From assembly GCA_013911715.1 (NCBI GenBank), contig JACEST010000022.1:1-18348 (forward strand): a stretch of DNA of 18,348 nucleotides, given 5' to 3'. Below the pieces are notes generated by a model that ran no database searches, was not told where the DNA came from, and saw only the letters and a program-made list of their open reading frames with translations. Made by a program: the position numbers and the translations under genes. Shown one piece after another: positions 1 through 7,435 of this stretch (positions are counted from its first letter, which is position 1; every line of letters begins with the position of its first letter). The stretch is from Sphingopyxis sp. GTDB lineage: Bacteria; Pseudomonadota; Alphaproteobacteria; Sphingomonadales; Sphingomonadaceae.

Positions 1-1439
1 CCCCCACGCCGACCCCCACGCCAGCCGGTGTCACACCCGCAGCGAACTGCCCGACCATTGCCGGCCCCAACCAGCTGACCGATCTTGGCACCATTACGGG
101 CCCGCAGGGCACGTGGCGCAACTGCGGCTTCCCGACGCGTTTCACCGCGACCACCGCAATTCCGCGCGTGGCCGGCGTGCTTTACTCGATGCCGGGCCGG
201 ACCGACGTCGGTTTCGACCAGGGTGCGACCGAAGAATCGACCGACCCCGCCGACGTCACGCTGACGATCGATCCGGGCGTGACCATTTTTGCCTCGACCG
301 GCGTGACCTTCCTGGCCGTCAACCGCGGCAACCGCATCGATGCGACCGGCACGGCTTCACTGCCGATCGTGTTTACTGGCCGCGGCAATGTGGTTGGCTC
401 GGCCGATGACCAGACTTCGCAGCTGTGGGGCGGCGTTGTCCTGCTTGGCCGTGCGCCGGTGACCGACTGTCTCGCCCCGGGTGCTGCCGAAGGCACAGCG
501 GCGTGCGAGCGTGAAACCGAAGGGGCCTCGGGCGCGCTTTATGGCGGCGCGACCCCGGCCGACAATTCGGGCCGTCTGTCGTTTGTCCAGATCCGCTATT
601 CGGGCTTTGTCCTTTCGTCGAACAGTGAACTTCAGGGCTTGACCCCGTCGGGTGCCGGGTCGGGCACCGTCATCGAGAATATTCACGTTCACAACAGCTC
701 GGACGACGGCATCGAAGTCTTTGGTGGCCGCGCCAACATGCGCAACATCGCCATTACCGGGTTCGAAGATGACGGCCTCGACACCGACGTTGGCTATAGG
801 GGCAATGTTCAGTTCCTGGTCGCGGTTCACCGCGCCGGCGGTGCCGTTGGCGACTCGATGATTGAGGCTGACTCGAACGGCAACGAAAATGCGATCCCGC
901 GTCAGTCCGTCAATCTGTCGAACTTCACCTTTGTTCAGCGCAACAATGCGGCCCCCAATGCCGTGTCAATCTTCATTCGCGGTGGTGCCGACTATCGCCT
1001 GATGAACGGCGTGATGGCCAGCCCGGGCCTGTCCTGCCTGCGCTTCAACTCGACCACGACGACGCAGGCCGCCAACGCCGCGCTTGATGAGCTGGGGCCG
1101 CCACGGCTTGACTCGGTGGCGTTCCAGTGCGGCGGCACGGCCCCCTTCCAGGGCGGCGGCGGCGTGACCGTGACGGAGGTGGAAACCCTCTTCAACGCAG
1201 GCACCAACAACACCGTGACCTTCACGCCCTCGTTGACCGGGGTGTTCATCAATGGTGCCAACGAAACGGCGCGCACACCGTTCAACGCCAGCACGGTGAA
1301 CAGCTTCTTTACCAACACGGCCTTTATCGGTGCGGTGAGCGGCGCGAGTGACACGCGTTTCTCGGGCTGGACCTGTAATTCGGCAACGGCCAGCTTTGGC
1401 ACGGCAAGCGGTGCGTGCACCGCAATCCCGACGACCTAA
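1..1439 (+). CDS. Secreted beta-helix-like protein next to T2SS genes, 5' end outside window
   Basis: The reading frame is open from the window edge (codons begin at position 3) to the TAA at 1437-1439, so the N-terminus, and any signal peptide or lipobox, lies upstream. The visible part starts with a Thr-Pro repeat (PTPTPTP), typical of a linker between an export signal or lipid anchor and a folded domain. The rest is rich in Gly, Asn, Ser and Thr, with short beta-strand rungs such as GIEVFGGRANMRNIAITGF, suggesting a right-handed parallel beta-helix. Eight cysteines are visible, including pairs near both ends, compatible with periplasmic disulfide formation before export. No catalytic motif is recognised. 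The position directly upstream of a TonB-dependent receptor and a complete T2SS operon suggests a T2SS cargo. I recall the Caulobacter extracellular lipoprotein ElpS in a similar setting, but homology is not proven here. The coding region is confident; the function is inferred. Confidence 0.85.
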   Translation, partial: PTPTPTPAGVTPAANCPTIAGPNQLTDLGTITGPQGTWRNCGFPTRFTATTAIPRVAGVLYSMPGRTDVGFDQGATEESTDPADVTLTIDPGVTIFASTGVTFLAVNRGNRIDATGTASLPIVFTGRGNVVGSADDQTSQLWGGVVLLGRAPVTDCLAPGAAEGTAACERETEGASGALYGGATPADNSGRLSFVQIRYSGFVLSSNSELQGLTPSGAGSGTVIENIHVHNSSDDGIEVFGGRANMRNIAITGFEDDGLDTDVGYRGNVQFLVAVHRAGGAVGDSMIEADSNGNENAIPRQSVNLSNFTFVQRNNAAPNAVSIFIRGGADYRLMNGVMASPGLSCLRFNSTTTTQAANAALDELGPPRLDSVAFQCGGTAPFQGGGGVTVTEVETLFNAGTNNTVTFTPSLTGVFINGANETARTPFNASTVNSFFTNTAFIGAVSGASDTRFSGWTCNSATASFGTASGACTAIPTT

Positions 1440-1460
1440 AGCGCGTTCGCACCACATGAC

Positions 1461-1499
1461 CGGGGCGGAGCGCACCAGTGGATGGCGCGCTTCGCCCCG
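1461..1499 (+). terminator. GC-rich stem-loop between the secreted-protein and receptor genes
   Basis: Arms at 1461-1473 (CGGGGCGGAGCGC) and 1487-1499 (GCGCTTCGCCCCG) pair over 13 bp with one G-U wobble and a 13-nt loop. It sits 22 bp after the stop of the upstream gene and about 30 bp before the receptor start. No T-run follows, so it is not a classical intrinsic terminator. It could attenuate read-through or protect the 3' end of the upstream mRNA. The structure is seen; the function is inferred. Confidence 0.45.
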
Positions 1500-1530
1500 A
1501 TTACCATAGTTCAGACAGGGGTTTTCGATC

Positions 1531-4239
1531 ATGACCAAGCGGCCGCTTTTCGCCAGCCTGCTGCTCCTTTCCACCGCGCTGGTCGCGCCATCAGCGCTGG
1601 CCCAGACCACGGCTGAGCCTGAACCGGCAGCAGAAGAAACTGCGCCGGACGAAGCCGCCCCAGCCGAAGAGGCGGCCTTGGAAGAGGAGGAAGCAGATGT
1701 CTCCATTCCGGGCGGCGGCGATGCCGAAATCGTGGTCACCGGTCGCAACACGCCGAATATCGTGCGCTCGACGCCCGAAGTCGTCTCGGTCCTGTCGTCT
1801 GCAGACATCGCGCGCACCGGTGAAGGCGACATTGCCGGTTCGCTGTCGCGCGTGACCGGCCTGTCGGTGGTGGGCGGGGGTTTCGTCTATGTGCGCGGTC
1901 TGGGCGATCGTTATTCGCTGGCGCTGCTCAACGGTTCGCCTTTGCCAAGCCCCGAGCCGCTCAAGCGCGTCGTTCCGCTCGATCTGTTCCCGACCAGTAT
2001 CATCGATTCGACGCTGGTTCAGAAAAGCTTTTCGGTGAATTTCCCAGGTGAATTCGGTGGCGGGGTGATCAACCTGACCACCAAATCTACACCGCGTGAA
2101 GGGTTTTTCGAAATCAGCAGCAGCATCGGTTGGGACAGCGAAACCACCAACAAGCTGGGCTATACCTATTTTGGCAGCGATACCGACTGGACGGGCTTTG
2201 ACGATGGCACGCGCGATATTCCGGCAGGCTTGAGCGCGGCGCTGAACAGCGGCCGACCAGTGCTCGTCGGCGCGGATTTCAGTCAGGACGATATCGAAGC
2301 CATTGCGATCGAGCTGGTCAACGCCGAAACCACCTTGCTGCAACAGAATAACAATATTCCTGTCAACTGGTCCTTTGGCATTTCGGGCGGCAAAAGCTGG
2401 CCGATTGCCGATGGCGAAATTGGTTTGATCGCCACCGCCAGCATCGACAACAAATGGCGCACGCGCGACACATTGCAGCAAACTTCGCTCGATCCCAATC
2501 TGGCAGGTCCGCCGCAAACGAGTTTTCAGCGTGTCATCACCGACAACCGCGTGGTTGTGAACGGCTTGCTCGGCCTGGGTGTTGAACTGGGGGACCATCA
2601 GTTCCGCTGGACCAATTTGTATATCCGCGACACGTTGAAGCAGGCGCGACTGGGGCTGGGCATCGACCAGAACAACGCCGCGCGCGACTTGCTGGAACAG
2701 GATACGGCATGGTTTGAACGCCAGCTTATCAACACCCAGCTGGTGGCCGAATTCGACTATGACGCGGTGCAGATTGATTTTCGCGCGAGCTATGCCAACT
2801 CGCAGCGCGAGGCGCCGTATGAACGGAATTTTGCCTATTCGCGATCAAATCTGCCATTAACTCAGGATCCTGTCGGCGACCGTTTTGTGAACGATCTGGG
2901 CGGCAATCTGGGTGATGCGACCATCGCCTTTTCTGACCTCAACGAAGATCTGGTGTCGGCAGGCGGCGACTTCAGCTATGAAATCGCACCGGCCATCACC
3001 GCAACGGTCGGTTATGCGTTCAGTGATACCGAGCGGACGGCGGTGCGGCGAGCATTTGCGTTCCGAGCCCAGAATCTGCCGATTGCGGTGATTCAGCAGC
3101 GCCCCGATTTTCTGTTATCGGACACCACGGTTCAATTGTTCGATGTGTCTTTGCTCGAAACATCGGCGCAGGATGGCACGGCTGCGTTTGACGCGGCGCT
3201 GACGACCCATGCCGGCTATGCTCAGGTTCAGGCCGAAATCATCCCCGGCATCAATATTAATGCCGGTGTCCGCTATGAAGATGCGACGCAGACGGTGTTT
3301 CCCATCGATCTTTTCAATACCGGCGGCAGCGCCATTGTGACGACCAACCTTGCCAATGATTATTTCTTGCCGGCGGTCACGGTCACTTGGGAAGTCGCGC
3401 CGGACATGCAGGTTCGCGTCAATGGCTCGCGCACGATCGCGCGGCCGCAGTTTCGTGAATTGATTGCGCAGGTCTATTTCGATCCCGATTCGAACCGTCA
3501 GTTCCGCGGAAACCCGTCATTGCAGGACAGCCGGCTGTGGAATGCCGAAATCCGCTACGAATGGTATTTCGACCGCGGCCAACGCCTGACCGCTGCGGGT
3601 TTCTACAAATCGATCGACAATCCCATTGAAACCTTCACCAGCATTTCGACCGACTCGGTGGCGAACAGCAGCTTTGCCAACGCGCCCAAGGCCACGCTGT
3701 TCGGCTTTGAAGTCGAACTGCAGAAATATTTCTCGCTCGACGCGCTGTCGGACGCGGCATTTTTTGCCAGCCGCCGCGCGGTGGTGATCGCCAACTATAC
3801 CTTCACCAATTCGGATATCCAGGTCGGCGCCAATGACTCGACGGTGGTGGATGGTCAGACGTTGGTTGCATCGGACTTCTTCTTCGACGGATCGCCGCTG
3901 ACGGGGCAGTCTGACCATCTGGTCAACCTCCAGCTAGGTCTGGAGGATCAGGATGCATTGTCGCAACAGACCTTGCTGATCAGCTATGCCAGCCCGCGCG
4001 TCACCAGCCGTGGTCCCTCGCGCCAGCCCGATATCGAGGAACGCCCCGGCTTCCGCCTCGACTTTGTCGCGCGCCAAGGTTTTCCAGTGTTTGGCAAGGA
4101 GTTCGAGCTGAAGTTCGAGGTCCGTAACATCACCGGCACGCGCTATCAGGAAGTGCAGCAGGCCGGCGATCAGCGGGTGTTCCTCAACCGTTACGATCAG
4201 GGCACAACCTTCTCGCTGGGCGGTTCGATCAACTTCTGA
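1531..4239 (+). CDS. TonB-dependent outer-membrane receptor
   Basis: The 902-residue protein has the family's usual architecture and length. A Sec signal peptide (residues 1-24, ending ALA before Q25) is followed by a very acidic Glu/Pro/Ala-rich stretch (about 28-56) and a TonB-box-like AEIVVTG (65-71). The plug domain (about 72-190) includes VYVRGLGDRYSLALLNG and FGGGVINLTTKSTP. A 22-strand-type barrel fills the rest and ends in GGSINF with the terminal Phe expected for BAM-assembled proteins. The ATG at 1531 is preceded by an AGGGG Shine-Dalgarno-like run about 10 nt upstream. Such receptors import scarce ligands using TonB-ExbBD energy; the ligand cannot be read from the sequence. Its position between a probable extracellular protein and the T2SS operon suggests that it works with that protein, for example by taking up what the protein binds or releases, or as its surface partner. 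Confidence 0.93.
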   Translation: MTKRPLFASLLLLSTALVAPSALAQTTAEPEPAAEETAPDEAAPAEEAALEEEEADVSIPGGGDAEIVVTGRNTPNIVRSTPEVVSVLSSADIARTGEGDIAGSLSRVTGLSVVGGGFVYVRGLGDRYSLALLNGSPLPSPEPLKRVVPLDLFPTSIIDSTLVQKSFSVNFPGEFGGGVINLTTKSTPREGFFEISSSIGWDSETTNKLGYTYFGSDTDWTGFDDGTRDIPAGLSAALNSGRPVLVGADFSQDDIEAIAIELVNAETTLLQQNNNIPVNWSFGISGGKSWPIADGEIGLIATASIDNKWRTRDTLQQTSLDPNLAGPPQTSFQRVITDNRVVVNGLLGLGVELGDHQFRWTNLYIRDTLKQARLGLGIDQNNAARDLLEQDTAWFERQLINTQLVAEFDYDAVQIDFRASYANSQREAPYERNFAYSRSNLPLTQDPVGDRFVNDLGGNLGDATIAFSDLNEDLVSAGGDFSYEIAPAITATVGYAFSDTERTAVRRAFAFRAQNLPIAVIQQRPDFLLSDTTVQLFDVSLLETSAQDGTAAFDAALTTHAGYAQVQAEIIPGININAGVRYEDATQTVFPIDLFNTGGSAIVTTNLANDYFLPAVTVTWEVAPDMQVRVNGSRTIARPQFRELIAQVYFDPDSNRQFRGNPSLQDSRLWNAEIRYEWYFDRGQRLTAAGFYKSIDNPIETFTSISTDSVANSSFANAPKATLFGFEVELQKYFSLDALSDAAFFASRRAVVIANYTFTNSDIQVGANDSTVVDGQTLVASDFFFDGSPLTGQSDHLVNLQLGLEDQDALSQQTLLISYASPRVTSRGPSRQPDIEERPGFRLDFVARQGFPVFGKEFELKFEVRNITGTRYQEVQQAGDQRVFLNRYDQGTTFSLGGSINF

Positions 4240-4275
4240 TCGCAGGCGCCAAATGTTGGAGATGCTGCAATAAAT

Positions 4276-4320
4276 CTGTAACCTGACCGTCCGTTATTTG
4301 TCATGACCGCCGCTTAAGCG
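4276..4320 (+). promoter_or_regulatory. Candidate PhoB-box-like repeats and promoter upstream of gspC
   Basis: Three heptamers start exactly 11 bp apart: CTGTAAC at 4276, CCGTCCG at 4287 and TTGTCAT at 4298. They match the PhoB half-site CTGTCAT at 5/7, 4/7 and 6/7 positions, separated by 4-bp spacers. About 10 bp downstream is TTAAGC (4314-4319), which could be a -10 element in the usual pho-promoter geometry. It is embedded in the perfect palindrome CGCTTAAGCG (4311-4320). This lies in the 122-bp gap between the receptor stop and the gspC start, the only long gap before the operon. The middle repeat is weak, so this is a candidate only. Confidence 0.35.
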
Positions 4321-4361
4321 AGTCGCGCCAAGGGGCGGACGGAGCAGGGGAATCGGATTTC

Positions 4362-5186
4362 GTGGCGGGTGCAGTTTCAATCAAATGGCTGCGGACAGCC
4401 GATTTGCGCTGGCCCCATGTCCTCGCTGCGCTGCTCGCCGCGTTGGTGCTGGTGCAGGTGGTGCGGCTGCTGTGGGCGACAGCGGTGCCGCCGGGCCCGC
4501 TCGGTGCCTGGCGCCATGGCGGCGCGCAACTTGTGGCGGCCAGCGAAGGCCGCACGCTGTTCGCTGCCTTTGATCCCTTCTTCCGCAGCGCACCTGCCGC
4601 CTCGGCCAGTGCCACAGTAACTGCGCTCGATCTCACCTTGTTCGGCGTCAACGTCAACGAAGCGGCGGGCACGGGTTCGGCGATCATCGCTGCGGCCGAT
4701 GGCGTGCAATCGAGCTTTGCCATCGGCGACGAGGTGCAGCCAGGGGTCACGCTTGCCGCCGTGGCGTTCGATCATGTTGTCCTTGATCGCAGCGGCGCGC
4801 GCGAAACCTTGTTCATCGACCAGTCGGTTCCTGCCACCGCGGCAGCTCCGGCCGTCGCGGGTTCCGCGTCCGCCGCGCCCGCGCCCGTGTCCGATGCGAA
4901 TGGCGGCGACGAATTGAGCCCGCAAGCGCTGCAAAACGGCGTCGGGTTTGCGCCGCGCGCGGAGGACGGGCGGGTCACCGGCCTGGTCGTCCAGCCGCGC
5001 GGCGATGGTGCAGTGTTCCGCGCCGCCGGGCTGCGTCCTGGCGATGTCGTGCGCGCCGTCAACGGTCGCCCGATCGGATCAGCGGCCGACCTGTCGGCCC
5101 AGCTCGCCCCCGGGGCGCGACTGAGCCTGGAGGTCGAGCGCGGCGGCGCGGTCGTCCCAATTGCCCTGTTCATTGGAAAGCAGTGA
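4362..5186 (+). CDS. gspC: T2SS inner-membrane connector protein GspC
   Basis: GspC bridges the inner-membrane platform and the GspD secretin and helps select cargo. The 274-residue protein has a short cytoplasmic N-terminus and one transmembrane helix (about 19-38). The periplasmic homology region follows (about 87-152), containing LDLTLFGVNVNE and SFAIGDEVQPGVTL, then an Ala/Pro linker. The C-terminal PDZ domain (about 195-274) contains GLRPGDVVRAVNGRPIGSAADL. The start is the GTG at 4362: no ATG lies in this frame between the preceding in-frame stop region and the membrane helix, and a GGAGCAGGGG purine-rich run lies 11-20 nt upstream. The stop overlaps the beginning of gspD. First gene of the T2SS operon, so its upstream gap is where the operon promoter is expected. 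Confidence 0.93.
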   Translation: MAGAVSIKWLRTADLRWPHVLAALLAALVLVQVVRLLWATAVPPGPLGAWRHGGAQLVAASEGRTLFAAFDPFFRSAPAASASATVTALDLTLFGVNVNEAAGTGSAIIAAADGVQSSFAIGDEVQPGVTLAAVAFDHVVLDRSGARETLFIDQSVPATAAAPAVAGSASAAPAPVSDANGGDELSPQALQNGVGFAPRAEDGRVTGLVVQPRGDGAVFRAAGLRPGDVVRAVNGRPIGSAADLSAQLAPGARLSLEVERGGAVVPIALFIGKQ

Positions 5187-7435
5187 AATCTGTCATGAAA
5201 TCGCGTTCGACCATCCTCCTCGTCTCGGCGGCCCTGTTTGCCGCAACCCCGGTAATGGGACAATATACGTTGAATGTGCGCGACGCCGATGTGCGCGCGT
5301 TCATCCAAGATGCCGCGCGCATCATGGACCGCACCTTCATCATCGACAGCCGCGTGCAGGGAAAAGTGTCGGTGGTCACCGATCGTCCGCTCAGCCGGTC
5401 CGAATATTTCGAAATTTTCCTTTCGACCTTGCGCGCCAATGGTCTGGTCGCGGTGCCGGTACGCGGTGGGTCCTATCGCATCCAGCCACTTGACGGTGCG
5501 GCGACCCAGCCGGGGCGGATCGGCAACGGCGGATCGGGCCAGAATCAGTTCGTCACCGAAATCATCCGGTTGCGACACATCGACGCCGCCGCTGCGATTG
5601 AAACGCTGCGCCCGCTGGTCAGCGCGCAAGGATCGCTGACCGCGAATCGCAATGCCAACAGCCTGGTCGTGGCCGATTTTGCCGATAATATCGGTCGCAT
5701 CCGCGCGCTGATCGCGCAAATCGACAAAGACAATAGCCGCAGCCAGATTGTCACCTTGCGCAACGCCGGTGCGCGCGAAATTGCCACCGCGCTGCAAGCT
5801 CTGGCCGGGGCAGGAGCCGATGGCGCCGGCCCACCCGTGACCATCGTGCCGATTGATTCGAGCAACGCCATCGCGCTGCGCGGCGATGCGACGCAGGTCG
5901 CGCGCTTTGTGCAAATGGCGGGCGAGCTCGACACGCGCGCGGCGGCAGGCACCGAGCTGCGCGTTTACTGGCTCGAACATGCCAATGCCGAAACTTTGCT
6001 CCCTACGCTCGAGGCGCTGATCGGCGGAGGCGGAGCAGGCGCGCAGCAGCCGTCGGCGGGCGCCGAGGCAGCGCGCAGCAGCACGCGCGCCAATGATAGC
6101 GGCGGCAACGGCAATAATGGTGGCGGCAACGGCAATAATGGCGGCAATAGTGCTTCACCCCCGTCATCGGTATCGGTTGCCGGTGCCAATAGCACCACCG
6201 GCCTGTCGAGCCGTGGCCCCGTGATTGTCACCCGCTACGAAGGCGCCAATGCAATCATCGTCGCCGCCGGGCCCGATGTGCAGCGCATGCTGGGCGAGCT
6301 CATTCGCCAGCTCGACACGCGCCGCGAACAGGTGCTGATCGAGGCGGTGATTGTCGAGGTAGGCGATGCCGCATCCAAACAATTGGGCGTGCAATTTCTG
6401 TTCGGCGACACGAACGTGGGTTTCGGTGCGACCAATTTTTCTAATGCCCAGCCGAACATATTGACGCTGGCGGGTGCGATTGCGGCGGAAGAATTGGGGA
6501 CAACCGAAACTGTGGTTGTCGCGCCGGACGGCACGCGAACAACCACGCGCTCCACGACCAACAGCGGGCTGCAGGATGCGCTGCAACAGGCAGCGGTCGA
6601 TTCGATCAGCGCGGCGACCGGCGGTCTTGGCGGGATTGTCACTTCGCTGGGCGGCGATGGCATATTTGGTGCGATCATCAATGCGGTCAAAAGCGACACC
6701 GAATCGAACCTGCTGGCAACGCCGCACATTGTGACCCTCGACAACCAGCTCGCCAAATTTCTGGTTGGTCAGGATGTCCCTGTTTCGACGGGCGAACAAT
6801 TGTCCGACAATTTCGACAATGCATTCCGCACGGTGCAACGGCAAGAAGTTGGCATTATGCTGGAGGTCACGCCGCAGGTCAACGCTGCGGGTGAGGTTAA
6901 GCTATTCTTGAAACAGGAAGTTTCAAGCGTCGCAGGTCCGGTATCTTCGGGCTCGAGCGACCTGATATTCAACAAGCGCGTTTTTGAAACCACAGTCACC
7001 GTCGATGATGGCGACATCCTTGCCATCGGCGGCCTGCTCAATGACGACGAACGGCGCACCATCGAACGTATCCCGCTGCTCAGCGACATTCCGCTCATTG
7101 GCGAACTGTTCAAATCGCGCAGCCGGACGCGCAGCAAGACCAATTTGATGGTGTTCATCCGTCCGCGCGTTCTGCGCACCCGCGAAGACAATGCGGCGCT
7201 CACGGCGCAGCGCTATGGCCTAGTGCGTTCCGAACAATTGCGGCGCAATCCAGACGTCGAACCCGCCATTGATGTGCTGGTGCGCGACTATCTGGGCACT
7301 GTGCCGCCCGTCGCGCTGCCCGCGCAGCCCGGCGATGTGACCGTCGGGCCAGTTGATTTGCCCGCGCTGCGGCGCGATGACGGGCCAGTGACGCCGACTG
7401 CGATGCCGCCGTCAGCCGCCGAGCCACGGCCATGA
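5183..7435 (+). CDS. gspD: T2SS outer-membrane secretin GspD
   Basis: GspD forms the multimeric outer-membrane channel through which folded cargo leaves. The 750-residue protein has a signal peptide ending ATPVMG before QYTLNVRDADVRAF. The N0 domain follows (about 28-100), then N1-N3 domains (about 115-400). The secretin core (about 470-670) shows VPVSTGEQ, QRQEVGIMLEVTPQV and DGDILAIGGLLNDDERRTIERIPLLSDIPLIGELF. The short C-terminal tail is Pro-rich and shows no recognisable long S-domain. The GTG at 5183 overlaps the gspC stop (GTGA); an ATG at 5195 in the same frame gives an equally good signal peptide and may be the true start, since neither has an ideally spaced Shine-Dalgarno. A Gly/Asn-rich insertion made of a tandem DNA repeat interrupts the N3 region. 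No pilotin gene (gspS) is visible nearby. Confidence 0.95.
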   Translation: MKSVMKSRSTILLVSAALFAATPVMGQYTLNVRDADVRAFIQDAARIMDRTFIIDSRVQGKVSVVTDRPLSRSEYFEIFLSTLRANGLVAVPVRGGSYRIQPLDGAATQPGRIGNGGSGQNQFVTEIIRLRHIDAAAAIETLRPLVSAQGSLTANRNANSLVVADFADNIGRIRALIAQIDKDNSRSQIVTLRNAGAREIATALQALAGAGADGAGPPVTIVPIDSSNAIALRGDATQVARFVQMAGELDTRAAAGTELRVYWLEHANAETLLPTLEALIGGGGAGAQQPSAGAEAARSSTRANDSGGNGNNGGGNGNNGGNSASPPSSVSVAGANSTTGLSSRGPVIVTRYEGANAIIVAAGPDVQRMLGELIRQLDTRREQVLIEAVIVEVGDAASKQLGVQFLFGDTNVGFGATNFSNAQPNILTLAGAIAAEELGTTETVVVAPDGTRTTTRSTTNSGLQDALQQAAVDSISAATGGLGGIVTSLGGDGIFGAIINAVKSDTESNLLATPHIVTLDNQLAKFLVGQDVPVSTGEQLSDNFDNAFRTVQRQEVGIMLEVTPQVNAAGEVKLFLKQEVSSVAGPVSSGSSDLIFNKRVFETTVTVDDGDILAIGGLLNDDERRTIERIPLLSDIPLIGELFKSRSRTRSKTNLMVFIRPRVLRTREDNAALTAQRYGLVRSEQLRRNPDVEPAIDVLVRDYLGTVPPVALPAQPGDVTVGPVDLPALRRDDGPVTPTAMPPSAAEPRP
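6101..6142 (+). repeat. 21-bp tandem duplication inside gspD
   Basis: Two adjacent 21-bp units (6101-6121 and 6122-6142) differ only in the last base. They encode two copies of GGNGNNG in a flexible Gly/Asn-rich loop within the N3 domain of the secretin. The unit length is a multiple of three, so copy-number changes would keep the frame. Confidence 0.85.

Noticed and set aside
168..170. GTG as start of the first gene
   Set aside because: The frame is open and protein-like upstream to the window edge, including a Thr-Pro linker, so the gene begins outside the window.
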